From Pseudomonas asgharzadehiana (GTDB taxonomy: Bacteria > Pseudomonadota > Gammaproteobacteria > Pseudomonadales > Pseudomonadaceae), in assembly GCF_019139815.1 (NCBI RefSeq), contig NZ_CP077079.1:3720001-3784000 (forward strand): a stretch of DNA of 64,000 nucleotides. The letters run 5' to 3'. Each line of letters begins with the position of its first letter. Position 1 is the stretch's first letter. Both the position numbers and the translations under genes were made by a program. The notes beneath the pieces are model-generated. The model searched no databases. It had not been told where the DNA came from and saw only the letters and a list, made by a program, of their open reading frames with translations. Positions 17,164-26,476 of this stretch are shown piece by piece.

Positions 17164-18081
17164 TCACAGACGACTGACTGCGCCGGCCATATGCTCGGAA
17201 ATCCGCGCCCGTAACCAGCGCTCCGCCGGGTCGTTGTCATGCACCCCGCTCCACACCATCGACAACTCCGCCGCATCAATTGCAAACGGCGGGTCCTCGG
17301 CACGCAACGCCGTGCCCTCGGTCAAGGCACACGCCGCGTAATCCGGCACCGTCGCGATGATCTGCGTGCCGGCCAGCAGCGCCCGCAACCCGCTGAACTG
17401 CGGCACGGCCAGCACCACGCGCCGCGCACGGCCGATGCGCGCCAAGTCGAGGTCGATATTGCCGCTCAAATCGCCCGAGAACGACACCATCGCGTGGGGC
17501 CTCGCGCAGTAATCGTCCAGGCTCAGCGGTTCGAGGCCGTCATCGCCACGCAGGACCTTGCACGGGATGTCCCGCAGCTTCTTGCGCTTGGCATTCGCCG
17601 GCAGCTCAGTGGTGTAGCTCACCCCCACCGAGATCTCGCCGCTGGCCAGCAACGCCGACATCAGCAGGTAGTTGGCGCGGCGCACCACCACGACGATCCC
17701 CGGTGCTTCTTCGCGCAGTTGGCTGAGCAACGGCGGGAACAGACCGAATTCGGCGTCATCGGACAGGCCGATGCGAAATACCGCACAGCTGGTAGAAGGG
17801 TCGAAATCCTTGGCGCGGCTGACCGCGCCTGAAATGGTGTCCATCGCCGGCTGCAACTCCTTGAGTATCGCCACGGCACGCGGCGTGGGCTCCATGCCCC
17901 GCCCGTTGCGCAACAGCAACGGGTCGTCGAACAGATCGCGCAGGCGCCCCAGCGCCGCACTCACCGCCGGTTGGCCCATGAACAGCTTTTCGGCGACCCG
18001 GGTCAGGTTCTTCTCGAACATCAAGGCTTCGAAAATCACCAACAGGTTCATGTCGACGCGGCGCAGGTCGTTGCGGTTCAT
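17164..18081 (-). CDS. LysR-type regulator closely resembling MexT
   Basis: A 305-residue LysR protein. The N-terminal winged HTH begins MNRNDLRRVDMNLLVIFEAL, with the recognition region KLFMGQPAVSAALGRLRDLF. The effector domain has the MexT-like runs FRIGLSDDAEFGLFPPLL, VVRRANYLLM and ISVGVSYTTELPANAKRKK. From memory these match P. aeruginosa MexT, the activator of the mexEF-oprN pump, very well. No pump genes are adjacent, so it may be a paralogue with other targets. The start at 18081 is chosen because family homology begins there. Confidence 0.8.
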   Translation of the reverse strand: MNRNDLRRVDMNLLVIFEALMFEKNLTRVAEKLFMGQPAVSAALGRLRDLFDDPLLLRNGRGMEPTPRAVAILKELQPAMDTISGAVSRAKDFDPSTSCAVFRIGLSDDAEFGLFPPLLSQLREEAPGIVVVVRRANYLLMSALLASGEISVGVSYTTELPANAKRKKLRDIPCKVLRGDDGLEPLSLDDYCARPHAMVSFSGDLSGNIDLDLARIGRARRVVLAVPQFSGLRALLAGTQIIATVPDYAACALTEGTALRAEDPPFAIDAAELSMVWSGVHDNDPAERWLRARISEHMAGAVSRL

Positions 18082-18285
18082 GGCGGTATCCAAACGGTTA
18101 TCAAGCCGCCAGATAAGCACGCATGACGCGGCGGCGATTGCACGCCTGTGCTGTCTTTTCCTGCACCGCACCTGGCGAAATTAACAACGATTAACTCGTC
18201 AGCCGGACGGTCGGGCAACAAGATAAGCACGCTCTACACTGGATCCATTCACCGGGAACGCTCCCATCGACTGCGGATATCTGTC

Positions 18286-18684
18286 ATGGCCCGACTTGAG
18301 TACTGTGCCCCCCGTTTGCCCACCACCGGCGGGCTGTGCCCCCGACGCGAACGCATTGCCAAGCAATTGATCCTGGCCAACCTCGGCGAAAGCCTGGCCA
18401 TTGCCGACTTGGCCCAAGCCTGCGCGCTGTCGCGCAGCCATTTTTCCCGCGCGTTCAAGTGCACCACCGGGCTGTCGCCCCAAGAGTGGATTCGCCAGCA
18501 GCGTATCCAGCGGGCCAAGGAGCTGATTACCGGTTCCGAACTGAGCCTGACGCAAATCAGCCTGGAGTGCGGATTCTGCGACCAGGCGCACTTTTGCCAC
18601 ATGTTCACCCGCAGCGAAGGCGTCAACCCGATGACCTGGCGAAATCACCAATTACGCAACAAGCCCCAAGTGATCGCCGCCTAG
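18286..18684 (+). CDS. Short AraC-family regulator, DNA-binding domain only
   Basis: A 132-residue protein made almost wholly of a double helix-turn-helix AraC domain: ADLAQACALSRSHFSRAFK (first HTH) and SLTQISLECGFCDQAHFCHMF (second HTH). There is no sensory domain, so it may act constitutively or be controlled by its level, like SoxS or MarA. It diverges from the MexT-like gene (gap of about 200 bases), which suggests shared control, but its targets are unknown. Confidence 0.85.
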   Translation: MARLEYCAPRLPTTGGLCPRRERIAKQLILANLGESLAIADLAQACALSRSHFSRAFKCTTGLSPQEWIRQQRIQRAKELITGSELSLTQISLECGFCDQAHFCHMFTRSEGVNPMTWRNHQLRNKPQVIAA

Positions 18685-18742
18685 TGGTCTGCATGCGCCT
18701 GGCATATGCTGGCCGCCTACTGTCCCCGGAGCATGGCCACCC

Positions 18743-21511
18743 ATGAGTGACCTCAGCGACCAAGCCGTGCATTTCGGCCCCTACCGCGTGCATCCGCGCC
18801 AGCGCCTGGTGCTGGAGGCCGGGCGCCCGTTGCGCCTGGGGCGGCGGGCGGTGGATATCCTGCTGGTCCTGCTGGAACAGGCCGGCAATGTGGTGAGCAA
18901 GCAGGACCTGATCGCCCGAGTCTGGCCCAGAAGCGTGGTGGAAGACGGCAACCTGCGCGTGCACATGGCGGCGCTGCGCAAGGCATTGGGCGATGGCCAG
19001 GCCGGGCAGCGCTATATCGTCACGGTGGCCCAGCGCGGCTACAGTTTTGTTGCACCACTGAGCATCGAACCGATGACGCTACCCACCGAAGGCGTGCCGC
19101 AACGCCCGAGCCATAACCTGCCGTTGCGGCGCACCCGCATGATCGGCCGCCAGGCCCTGATCGACAGCCTGGTGCAGCAGTTGCCCGCGCAACGCTTCAT
19201 TACCCTGACCGGCGCCGGCGGCATCGGCAAGACCACCGTCGCATTGCGCGTGGCGGAATTGCTGATCGGCAATTACCGCGATGGTATTCGCCTGTTGGAC
19301 CTGGCGCCGCTGAGCACGCCGTCGATGATCCTGCCCAACCTCGCCAGCCTGCTCGACCTGACCCACACCGAACACGCACCGCTGGTGTCCTTTGCCCGCA
19401 GCCTGCACGAGCGCCAGTTGCTGCTGGTGATCGACAACTGCGAGCACCTGCTGGACGACATTGCGCTGATCTGCGAAACCCTGCTGCGGCATGCGCCCAG
19501 CGTGCATATCCTGACCACCAGCCGCGAAGCATTGCGGGCCGAAGGCGAATACGTGCAGCGCCTGGAACCGCTGGCCTGCCCGCCCACCACCGGCAACCGC
19601 GCCCAGGCCCTGGGTTACCCGGCCCTGCAATTGCTGATCGAACGGGCGATGTCCCATCAGGACAGTTTCGCCCTCGGCGAAGCCGAACTGCCCCTGGCGA
19701 TTGACATCTGCCAGCGCCTGGACGGCATACCCCTGGCGATCGAACTGGTGGCGGCGCAGATCGAACGTTTCGGCCTGCCCGGGCTGCTGGTGCAGATGGA
19801 AGACAATTTCCGCCTGCTGACGCGGGGCCGACGCAGCGCCCTGCCCCGCCACCAGACCTTGCGCGCCACGCTGGATTGGAGCTTCGACCTGCTCACCGGC
19901 TGCGAGCAGGTCTGCCTGCGCCGCCTGGCGGTGTTTCGCGGCGGGTTCAGCCTGGCCAGCGCCGCGGCGGTGATCGCCGGCGAGCAGATCGCGCCCGCCG
20001 AGGTACTCGGCTCGATCACCCAACTGGTGGCCAAGTCCTTGCTTAATGTGGAGGCCGCCGATGACGACATGGTGTACCGCCTGCTGGACATCACCCGCAC
20101 CTACGCCCTGGAAAAACTCAGCGTTGCCGATGAGCTGGACGCCACCCGCGAGCGCCACGCGGCGCGCTGCCTGGCGTTGATGGAGCAAGCCCAGGAGGAT
20201 TGGCACCAGACCGCCACCCAAGCCTGGATCGACCGCTATGCCCCGTTACGCGAAGACGTGCGCGCCGCGCTCGACTGGGGCCTCGCCGAAGGTGGCGAGC
20301 ACCTGTTGGCGATCCGCCTGACCGTCAGCGCAATGCCTTTGTGGCAAGAACTGTCATTGCTCAGGGAGCACGGGTTGTATGTGGGCAAGGCGCTGGCACT
20401 GCTAGGCACGGTGATCGCGCCGTGCCCGCGCTTGAACATGCAACTGCAGTTGGCGCTGGGCAGCCTGTCTTATCACGCCGTGGGTGGCGCGGCGCAGACC
20501 ATCGCGGCGTTTGTCGACGCCCGGCGCCTGGCCGATGAGCGCCAGGATCTTTCCGGACAATTGCGCGCAGTCTCCGGGCACATGGCGGTGAACCTGTGTG
20601 CCGGCCTCTATCGCCAGGCGCTGGAACAGAGCCTGCAATTCGATCACCTCGACCCGCGCACCGATCCGCTGCTGGACCTGAGCGCCCAGCGCCTGCGCGT
20701 ACTGGCCCAGCACTTCACCGGCAATCAGACGCTGGCCCGGCAGAACGCCGAGCAGGTGATCCAGCGCATGGCCCAGAGCGGCCACCTCAACCGGTTTGGC
20801 CACAGCATCGGCGTGCAATACGACCAGAGCGTGGCTTCGCTGACAGTGCTGGCGCGGATCCTGTGGCTGCAAGGCTTTCCCGAACAGGCTTCGCGCACCG
20901 CCAACCAGGCGCTGGAACTGGCGCTGCAAATCAATCACGGCACGTCCATCTGCTACACCCTGGCCCTGGCCGGCGTGGTGATCGCGCGCCACAACGACGA
21001 CGCCAACACTGCCCACACCTTGCAAGCGCTGCTGCTCGAACATGCCCACAAACATTCGGTGCAGTTGTTCCAGACGTGGGCGGGGCATTACGCAGGCATC
21101 CTCGGCCACCGCGATTTGCAGGGCATGGGGATTGTCCAGGACATCCTGATCACGTTGGGCGTGCATGAAGTTGACATGGCCGGGGTCGAACGCGCTCGCC
21201 AGGGTGACGCCGGCTGGTGCGCCCCGGAAGTCCTGCGGGTGTATGCCGAACACGCTCTGGCGGACGACCCCAGCGGCGCGCAGGCACTGCTGCTCGAAGC
21301 GCTGGACCTGGCACGCCAGCAAGGCGCGCTGGCCTGGGAGCTGCGCTGCGCGGACTCATTGGCAAGGCTATGGCAAACCCAGGGTCGCGTGCAGGCGGCG
21401 CGCGATCTGCTGAGTGCGGTGTATGCGCGATACACCGAGGGTTTTGCCACGCGCGATCTAGTCCGCGTACGCAGCCTGCTCGATGAGCTGCAGGACAAAC
21501 GGCCGGCCTGA
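18743..21511 (+). CDS. Winged-helix / NTPase / repeat regulator (AfsR/MalT-like)
   Basis: A 922-residue regulator. Residues about 10-100 form an OmpR/PhoB-type winged helix (RLGRRAVDILLVLLEQAGNV...VHMAALRKAL). A STAND-type NTPase follows, with Walker A GAGGIGKTT (about residue 155) and Walker B LLLVIDNCEHLLDD. The long C-terminal half is helical and TPR-like (ALEQSLQFDHL, QASRTANQALELALQI), probably a sensing or oligomerising surface. The layout matches large Pseudomonas wHTH-ATPase regulators of unknown ligand. Its 3' end overlaps the convergent paralogue by 54 bases. Confidence 0.85.
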   Translation: MSDLSDQAVHFGPYRVHPRQRLVLEAGRPLRLGRRAVDILLVLLEQAGNVVSKQDLIARVWPRSVVEDGNLRVHMAALRKALGDGQAGQRYIVTVAQRGYSFVAPLSIEPMTLPTEGVPQRPSHNLPLRRTRMIGRQALIDSLVQQLPAQRFITLTGAGGIGKTTVALRVAELLIGNYRDGIRLLDLAPLSTPSMILPNLASLLDLTHTEHAPLVSFARSLHERQLLLVIDNCEHLLDDIALICETLLRHAPSVHILTTSREALRAEGEYVQRLEPLACPPTTGNRAQALGYPALQLLIERAMSHQDSFALGEAELPLAIDICQRLDGIPLAIELVAAQIERFGLPGLLVQMEDNFRLLTRGRRSALPRHQTLRATLDWSFDLLTGCEQVCLRRLAVFRGGFSLASAAAVIAGEQIAPAEVLGSITQLVAKSLLNVEAADDDMVYRLLDITRTYALEKLSVADELDATRERHAARCLALMEQAQEDWHQTATQAWIDRYAPLREDVRAALDWGLAEGGEHLLAIRLTVSAMPLWQELSLLREHGLYVGKALALLGTVIAPCPRLNMQLQLALGSLSYHAVGGAAQTIAAFVDARRLADERQDLSGQLRAVSGHMAVNLCAGLYRQALEQSLQFDHLDPRTDPLLDLSAQRLRVLAQHFTGNQTLARQNAEQVIQRMAQSGHLNRFGHSIGVQYDQSVASLTVLARILWLQGFPEQASRTANQALELALQINHGTSICYTLALAGVVIARHNDDANTAHTLQALLLEHAHKHSVQLFQTWAGHYAGILGHRDLQGMGIVQDILITLGVHEVDMAGVERARQGDAGWCAPEVLRVYAEHALADDPSGAQALLLEALDLARQQGALAWELRCADSLARLWQTQGRVQAARDLLSAVYARYTEGFATRDLVRVRSLLDELQDKRPA

Positions 21512-22927
21512 AAACGGCCCCGGGTAATGCCCGTCGCCCTGCTGCAGGCGCGCCACTTGCCGGGGGTCACGCAGTTGCGCCAGGGCGTAGCTGCGCATGC
21601 AATGCAGCAAGCGATAACGTTCGGGGCCAAGGCCAGGCTCCACCGCCAGCAACGACATGTCGACCAGCCGCCCGAGCACATGCGCCAAGTCGGCATGCTC
21701 AAGCTCGGTGCCCGCCACCAGTTGGCTCAAGGTGGGCAACGTCACCGCCATCTTGAACAAGCCCAGTTGCAGGAACAGCCAGCGCTGCGGCAGGCTCAGG
21801 CGCTCGTAGCTCCAATCCAGCGCCGCCGTGAACGATTGATGACGCTCCACCGCCGTGCGCCGCCCCCTCGTCAACACTTGCAGGCCTCGGCGCAGTTGTG
21901 CCTGCAAACCATGCACGCCCAAGGCGTGAACTTGGGCGGCCGCCAGCTCAAGGGCCAAGGGGATGCCATCCAGCCGTCGACAGATATCGCGCAACGGCGC
22001 CAGCTCCTGGGGCCGCAACACAAAGCCCTGCTGCCCGGCACGCGCCCGCGCCACGAAAAGTTGCACGGACGGGCACGCCAGCGCGTGCTCGACGCTGCCC
22101 AACGCCGACGGTGCCGGTACTGCCAAACGCGGTACGCGTTGCACCCATTCGCCAGGCGCATGCAAGATTTCGCGGCTACTGAGCAACACCGTGACCTGGG
22201 GGGCGTTTTCGCGCAGCACGCGCAGCAGATGCCGGCAGGCCGCGAGCAGCAGGTCGGCACCGTCGAGTATCAACAACAGTTGGCGCGGGGCCAATTGGCG
22301 GCACAGTTCGGTGGCGTCGGTGCATGGCGCCAACTGCAGCGCGCTTGCAACGTGCCGCAACATCGCAATCGGCGCATGTACGGTGGCCAGATCGACCCAC
22401 CACACACCGTCGCGATAACGCGGCAATACGCGCTCGGCCAGCGCCTGGGCCAGGCTGCTCTTGCCCACGCCGGCGCAACCGGTAAGCGTCATCAGCCGTT
22501 GCCCGGACAGACGCCGTACCAGCACGCCCAGCAGCTCGTCGCGGCCGAGCACCGGGCTGAGGCGCGCGGTCAGATTGTGTGGCGGTATCACGACCGGCAC
22601 CTGCCCGTGTACGGATGCGGCGAAGCAATACCCTCGCTGGGGGTCGTTGATGATGAAGCGTTGCCCGCCAAGGGCACGGCGCAAGGCGGCAATGTGCACG
22701 CGCAGATTGCCTTCCTCCACCACGCTGCACGGCCAAACCCGTTCGATCAGGGTGGCCTTGCCGACAAATTGTCCCGGTGCTTCGAGCAGCACCGCCAGGA
22801 TATCCAACGCCCGTCCCCCCAAGGGCACCGGCCAGCCCGCCTTGCTGACCAGCCGTTGTTGGCGGTGAAAGGCATACGCCCCGAAACGCAGCGTGCCTTC
22901 AGCGTCAGTTGCCTGGGGGTTGTTCAT
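21458..22927 (-). CDS. Winged-helix / NTPase regulator, short paralogue without repeat domain
   Basis: A 489-residue relative of the neighbouring 922-residue regulator. It has the same N-terminal winged helix (PLGGRALDILAVLLEAPGQF...VHIAALRRAL), Walker A GCAGVGKSS and Walker B LLLILDGADLLL, but stops soon after the NTPase and winged-helix lid (FTAALDWSYERLSLPQRWLF), with no TPR-like half. It is transcribed towards its paralogue, and their last 54 bases overlap on opposite strands. It could be a natural short form or the remnant of a longer gene; the reading frame is intact. Confidence 0.82.
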   Translation of the reverse strand: MNNPQATDAEGTLRFGAYAFHRQQRLVSKAGWPVPLGGRALDILAVLLEAPGQFVGKATLIERVWPCSVVEEGNLRVHIAALRRALGGQRFIINDPQRGYCFAASVHGQVPVVIPPHNLTARLSPVLGRDELLGVLVRRLSGQRLMTLTGCAGVGKSSLAQALAERVLPRYRDGVWWVDLATVHAPIAMLRHVASALQLAPCTDATELCRQLAPRQLLLILDGADLLLAACRHLLRVLRENAPQVTVLLSSREILHAPGEWVQRVPRLAVPAPSALGSVEHALACPSVQLFVARARAGQQGFVLRPQELAPLRDICRRLDGIPLALELAAAQVHALGVHGLQAQLRRGLQVLTRGRRTAVERHQSFTAALDWSYERLSLPQRWLFLQLGLFKMAVTLPTLSQLVAGTELEHADLAHVLGRLVDMSLLAVEPGLGPERYRLLHCMRSYALAQLRDPRQVARLQQGDGHYPGPFSGRPFVLQLIEQAAYAD

Positions 22928-23076
22928 GGCTGCAATCGCGCTGAAACACCCGGTCTTGGGCGTCCGCGCATCCTTTTCCGTGGGCTCGCCGTTATCTTGC
23001 CAGTTACCAAAGACAGGGCAATGCTGGCACGGGGAGCGACACGGACAATCGAGTGCGCGAGACGGACATCCTGTCG

Positions 23077-24027
23077 CTAACTGAACTGTTGTCGGTATTG
23101 AGTGGGGTTCAGGCCGAGCTTTTCACTGAACAGGGCACGCATATACCGCACGCTGCCGAAGCCGGCATGGAAGGCCACTGTCTTGAGCGGCAGGTCGGTG
23201 CTTTCCAGCAATTGCCGCGCGCGGTCGATACGCGCGCCTTGCAAAAAGGCCATGGGCGTCATCCGCACCTCGCGGGCGAACAACCGGGCGAAATGGCGTG
23301 CGCTCATGCCGGCAAGTTCAGCCATGGACTCGATGGTGAACGACTGTTCCAGATGGGCCAGCACATGGGTCTGTACGCGGGTGATCGGGGTTTCCTGGGG
23401 CGCCACCGCCGCAGTCATCGGGCTGAACTGGGCCTGGCCGCCCTGGCGCTTCATCACCACCAGCAGCACCTTGGCCACGTCCACCGCGACTTGCTTGCCG
23501 TGGTCCTGGGCCACGACGGACAACGCCAGATCGATACCGGCAGTGACCCCGCCCGAGGTGATCAAGCGCCCGTCCTGCAAGTAGATGCGATCGGTCTCGA
23601 CGTTGGCCTTGGGGAACGCCTTGATCAGCCGCTCGGTGTAGTGCCAATGGGTGGTGACGCGGTGATCGTCAAGCAACCCGGCATGCCCCAGCACAAACGC
23701 CCCGGTACAGATCGAACCGAAGCGCCGCGCGCGCGGGGCGGCCGCTTTGAGCCAGGGCAGCAGATCGGGGTGGCACTCGTTATAGGCCCCCGGGCCGCCA
23801 GGCACCAGCAGCAGGTCATAGGCGCCGTCGGCCTGTTCCAGCAGCAGGTCGGCCTGCACCAGTACGCCATTGGATGCGCGCAGTGGGCCGGGCTCGGTGC
23901 CGATGATGAGGATCTGGTAATGCGCCGCAGCCGGCAGGTAGCGGTTGGCAATGGAAAACACTTCGAGCGGCCCGGCCATGTCGAGCAGCAGGAAGTCCGG
24001 AAACAGCGCCATGGCCACGGTTTTCAT
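23077..24027 (-). CDS. GlxA-type regulator: DJ-1/PfpI-like plus AraC domain
   Basis: A 316-residue protein. The N-terminal half is a DJ-1/PfpI-like fold with the nucleophile-elbow-like GSICTGAFVLGHAGLL; the C-terminal half (about 210-310) is an AraC double HTH (SMAELAGMSARHFARLF...LKTVAFHAGFGSVRYMR). Such proteins sense small metabolites, but the ligand is not predictable here. It diverges from the pirin gene across 180 bases that hold both promoters, so it may control pirin. Confidence 0.88.
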   Translation of the reverse strand: MKTVAMALFPDFLLLDMAGPLEVFSIANRYLPAAAHYQILIIGTEPGPLRASNGVLVQADLLLEQADGAYDLLLVPGGPGAYNECHPDLLPWLKAAAPRARRFGSICTGAFVLGHAGLLDDHRVTTHWHYTERLIKAFPKANVETDRIYLQDGRLITSGGVTAGIDLALSVVAQDHGKQVAVDVAKVLLVVMKRQGGQAQFSPMTAAVAPQETPITRVQTHVLAHLEQSFTIESMAELAGMSARHFARLFAREVRMTPMAFLQGARIDRARQLLESTDLPLKTVAFHAGFGSVRYMRALFSEKLGLNPTQYRQQFS

Positions 24028-24207
24028 AGCGGGAAGTCCATCGGAAGGAAGAAGGCGGCGGGCAGTATGACACGTCCAGCACTGTCAACCTCAAGGAGAC
24101 AGTTATTCAAATTCCAACTTCTTAATGAATACCCCGATAACCAGTAACCTTCTTCTCAACGCAAGCGCCCTGCATTTCGCAGCCCACGCTCACTTGAGGA
24201 CACCACC

Positions 24208-24930
24208 ATGCTGACCCTTCGCAAAGCTTCCGAACGCGGCGCCGCCAATCACGGTTGGTTGAAGTCGTTCCACACCTTCTCGTTCGCCAACTACTGGAAC
24301 CCTGCCGAACAGGGCTTTTCCGACCTGCTGGTGATCAACGATGACCGCGTCGCCGCCGGCAAAGGCTTCGGCCAGCACCCGCACCGCGACATGGAGATTT
24401 TCTCCTACGTGCTGGAAGGCGCGCTGGAACACAAGGACACCCTGGGCACCGGCTCGGTGATCCGCCCAGGTGACGTGCAACTGATGAGTGCCGGCAGCGG
24501 CGTGGCCCACAGCGAGTTCAACCACAGCCAAAGCCGTGGCGTGCACTTCCTGCAAATCTGGATCGTGCCCGCCGTGGCCGGCGCCGAGCCGCGCTATCAA
24601 CAGGAGCACTTCAGCGAGGCGCAAAAACGCGGGCGCCTGCAATTGATCATCTCGCCGGACGGTGCCGACGGTTCCTTGAGCGTGCGCCAGGACGCTCGGG
24701 TGTATGCCGGGCTGTTCAACGGTGACGAGGCCGCCACGCTCGACCTGCCGCCCAATCGCCATGTGTACCTGCATGTGGCCCGGGGCGGCGTGGAAGTCAA
24801 CGGCCAACGCTTGCAGGAAGGCGACGGTGCGCGCATTCGCGATGAACAACAGGTCCGCCTCAGCCACGGCGACGATGCCGAGGTGCTGGTGTTCGACCTG
24901 CGCCCTCAAGAACTGCCGCAGATGCCATGA
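24208..24930 (+). CDS. Pirin family protein (YhhW-like cupin)
   Basis: A 240-residue bicupin. The metal site is visible as GQHPHRDMEIFSYVLEG, with the third histidine in GVAHSEFNHS. The end of the first cupin contains VQLMSAGSGV, and the C-terminal cupin is degenerate. E. coli YhhW has quercetin 2,3-dioxygenase activity; here only a pirin-type metal cupin can be claimed. The start follows TTGAGGACACCACC, which includes a GAGG ribosome site. Confidence 0.9.
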   Translation: MLTLRKASERGAANHGWLKSFHTFSFANYWNPAEQGFSDLLVINDDRVAAGKGFGQHPHRDMEIFSYVLEGALEHKDTLGTGSVIRPGDVQLMSAGSGVAHSEFNHSQSRGVHFLQIWIVPAVAGAEPRYQQEHFSEAQKRGRLQLIISPDGADGSLSVRQDARVYAGLFNGDEAATLDLPPNRHVYLHVARGGVEVNGQRLQEGDGARIRDEQQVRLSHGDDAEVLVFDLRPQELPQMP

Positions 24931-25075
24931 AGTGCGCCGCGATGGCCCCGCGAAATGGGCCATCGCTGACGTCGATAGTCACCATCAGCGCAATGAAGTT
25001 CTCTTAAAAAATGCAACGCGTAACATCAAACCCATACCCGGCAACACCTACTTAAAACACTTGGAGCACACCCTC

Positions 25076-25306
25076 ATGAAACGCCAAATCTTGCTTAGCC
25101 TTGCTTTCTCGGTACTCGCTGCCAACGCATTTGCCCACCCTGTCGTTGCAGAAGGTGGCGCGGATCGCCTGATCGAAAGTCGTGTTGCCGAAGGCGGGGC
25201 TGATCGCCTGCAAGGCAACCGTATAGCTGAAGGCGGCGCGGATCGCTTGCAGGAACGTGGCCTGGCTGAAGGCGGTGCGGATCGTCTGTTGGACAACCAC
25301 GCATAA
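25076..25306 (+). CDS. Small exported protein of four AEGGADR repeats
   Basis: A 76-residue protein. Residues 1-20 are a signal peptide with a typical cleavage site (SVLAANAFA, then HPVV). The mature part is almost only four copies of a 13-residue unit with core VAEGGADRL, at exact 39-base steps, ending LLDNHA. A GGAG ribosome site precedes the ATG, and a strong terminator lies 25 bases after the stop, so it is a single-gene unit. Similar AEGGxDR peptides occur in Pseudomonas, sometimes under names such as phage infection protein or beside PtrA-like proteins; I know of no proven function. Confidence 0.85.
   Translation: MKRQILLSLAFSVLAANAFAHPVVAEGGADRLIESRVAEGGADRLQGNRIAEGGADRLQERGLAEGGADRLLDNHA
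25148..25288 (+). repeat. Four 39-bp in-frame tandem repeats
   Basis: Copies of the AEGGADRL-coding unit begin at 25148, 25187, 25226 and 25265. The eight core codons are conserved in protein but vary at third positions (GGTGGC, GGCGGG, GGCGGC, GGCGGT). This suggests selection on the peptide rather than recent duplication. Confidence 0.9.
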
Positions 25307-25330
25307 CCCGCCCTGTTCGCGGGGCACCCC

Positions 25331-25358
25331 AAACCGGCCTGATCAGCCGGTTTTTTTT
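25331..25358 (+). terminator. Rho-independent terminator after the AEGGADR gene
   Basis: AACCGGC, a 6-base loop region CTGATCA, and GCCGGTT followed by a run of eight T. It is read on the plus strand. The convergent oxidoreductase gene ends 10 bases further on. Confidence 0.9.
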
Positions 25359-25368
25359 CGTCTCGGAT

Positions 25369-26373
25369 TTAATGCAGGTCGCGGTCCAGCCGCACCACCG
25401 CCTTGCCGATCTGTTGTCGCGCTTCGATGCGCGCATGCACCTGTTGCACGGCGTCCAGGGTGTAGTGCTCCTGCGTATCCACCACCAATGCCCCTTCCAG
25501 CATCGCGGCAAAGACTGCATTGGCACGTCGCTGCACCGTCGGGCCGTCAGCCATATGATCCGCCAGGCGCGGCCGGGTGAGGAACAATGAGCCGGCCTCC
25601 CCCAATTCAATCGGGTCAAGGTCGGTCAGCGAGCCCGAGACATTGCCATAGTTGACGATCAAGCCGCGCTGGCGACAGGCACGAAAGCTGTCACGCAAGG
25701 TGCTTTTGCCGAGCGAATCAAACACCACGTCCACCCCCTGCCCGGCGGTAGCCTCCAGCACGCGGTCGGCAAACCGGCCGTCGTCGTACACCCAGGCCTG
25801 ATGAGCGCCACGCTCACGGGCAATCGCACATTTTTGCGCTGAACTGCCGGTGGCCAATACCGTGGCGCCGATGTGCCTGGCCATCTGTACCAACAGTTGG
25901 CCGATGCTGCCGGACGCAGCGTGGACCAGGCAGGTGCTACCCGCCTGCAACCGCGCCACATCTTCAATCAAGTAATGCGCGGTGCAGCCCTGGAACATCG
26001 CCGCAGCGGCTTGATCGAAGGCGATGGCATTGGGAATCTGCGCAACCTTGTCGGCGGGCACCGAGGCATATTCAGCGTAAGCGCCCCACGCGATGCACCA
26101 GGCCACGCGATCGCCGACGGCCAAATGGCTGACCCCCGCCCCCACCTCCACCACCACGCCTGCGCCTTCCATGCCCAAGGTACAGGGCAAGCGTACCGGG
26201 TAGGTGGCCGAATGGGCGTACTTGCCCTGGCGGGTATGCACATCCATGAAGTTGATGCCGGCGCAGGCGACTTTGATCAACACGTGACCCGCCGTGACCT
26301 GAGGCGTGGGAACGTCATGGCGCACGTGGACCACTTCAGGGCCGCCGTAGGTTTGCAGCGTGATGGCTTTCAT
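25369..26373 (-). CDS. Zinc-independent quinone oxidoreductase (QOR family)
   Basis: A 334-residue medium-chain dehydrogenase/reductase. The N-terminal catalytic fold has GINFMDVHTRQGKY and LGMEGAGVVVEVG; the Rossmann nucleotide site is LVHAASGSIGQLLVQMA. Zinc-ligand cysteines of alcohol dehydrogenases are absent, as in NADPH:quinone reductases. It would reduce quinones or enones with NADPH. The start MKAITLQTYG is where homology begins; longer readings add an N-terminus overlapping the divergent promoter. It diverges from a LysR gene, a common regulator-target pair. Confidence 0.9.
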   Translation of the reverse strand: MKAITLQTYGGPEVVHVRHDVPTPQVTAGHVLIKVACAGINFMDVHTRQGKYAHSATYPVRLPCTLGMEGAGVVVEVGAGVSHLAVGDRVAWCIAWGAYAEYASVPADKVAQIPNAIAFDQAAAAMFQGCTAHYLIEDVARLQAGSTCLVHAASGSIGQLLVQMARHIGATVLATGSSAQKCAIARERGAHQAWVYDDGRFADRVLEATAGQGVDVVFDSLGKSTLRDSFRACRQRGLIVNYGNVSGSLTDLDPIELGEAGSLFLTRPRLADHMADGPTVQRRANAVFAAMLEGALVVDTQEHYTLDAVQQVHARIEARQQIGKAVVRLDRDLH

Positions 26374-26476
26374 CGAGGGAACAACTCCGTTTGCACTGGG
26401 AAGCGGCCATGGTAAAAGCATGGGCTCAGTAGGAAAATTCCCCAATACTTCACACCCTCCGTGCGGAAATAACCCG

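Noticed and set aside
25048..25332. Repeat-containing ORFs antisense to the AEGGADR gene
   Set aside because: They mirror the tandem repeat; the plus-strand frame has the signal peptide, ribosome site and terminator.
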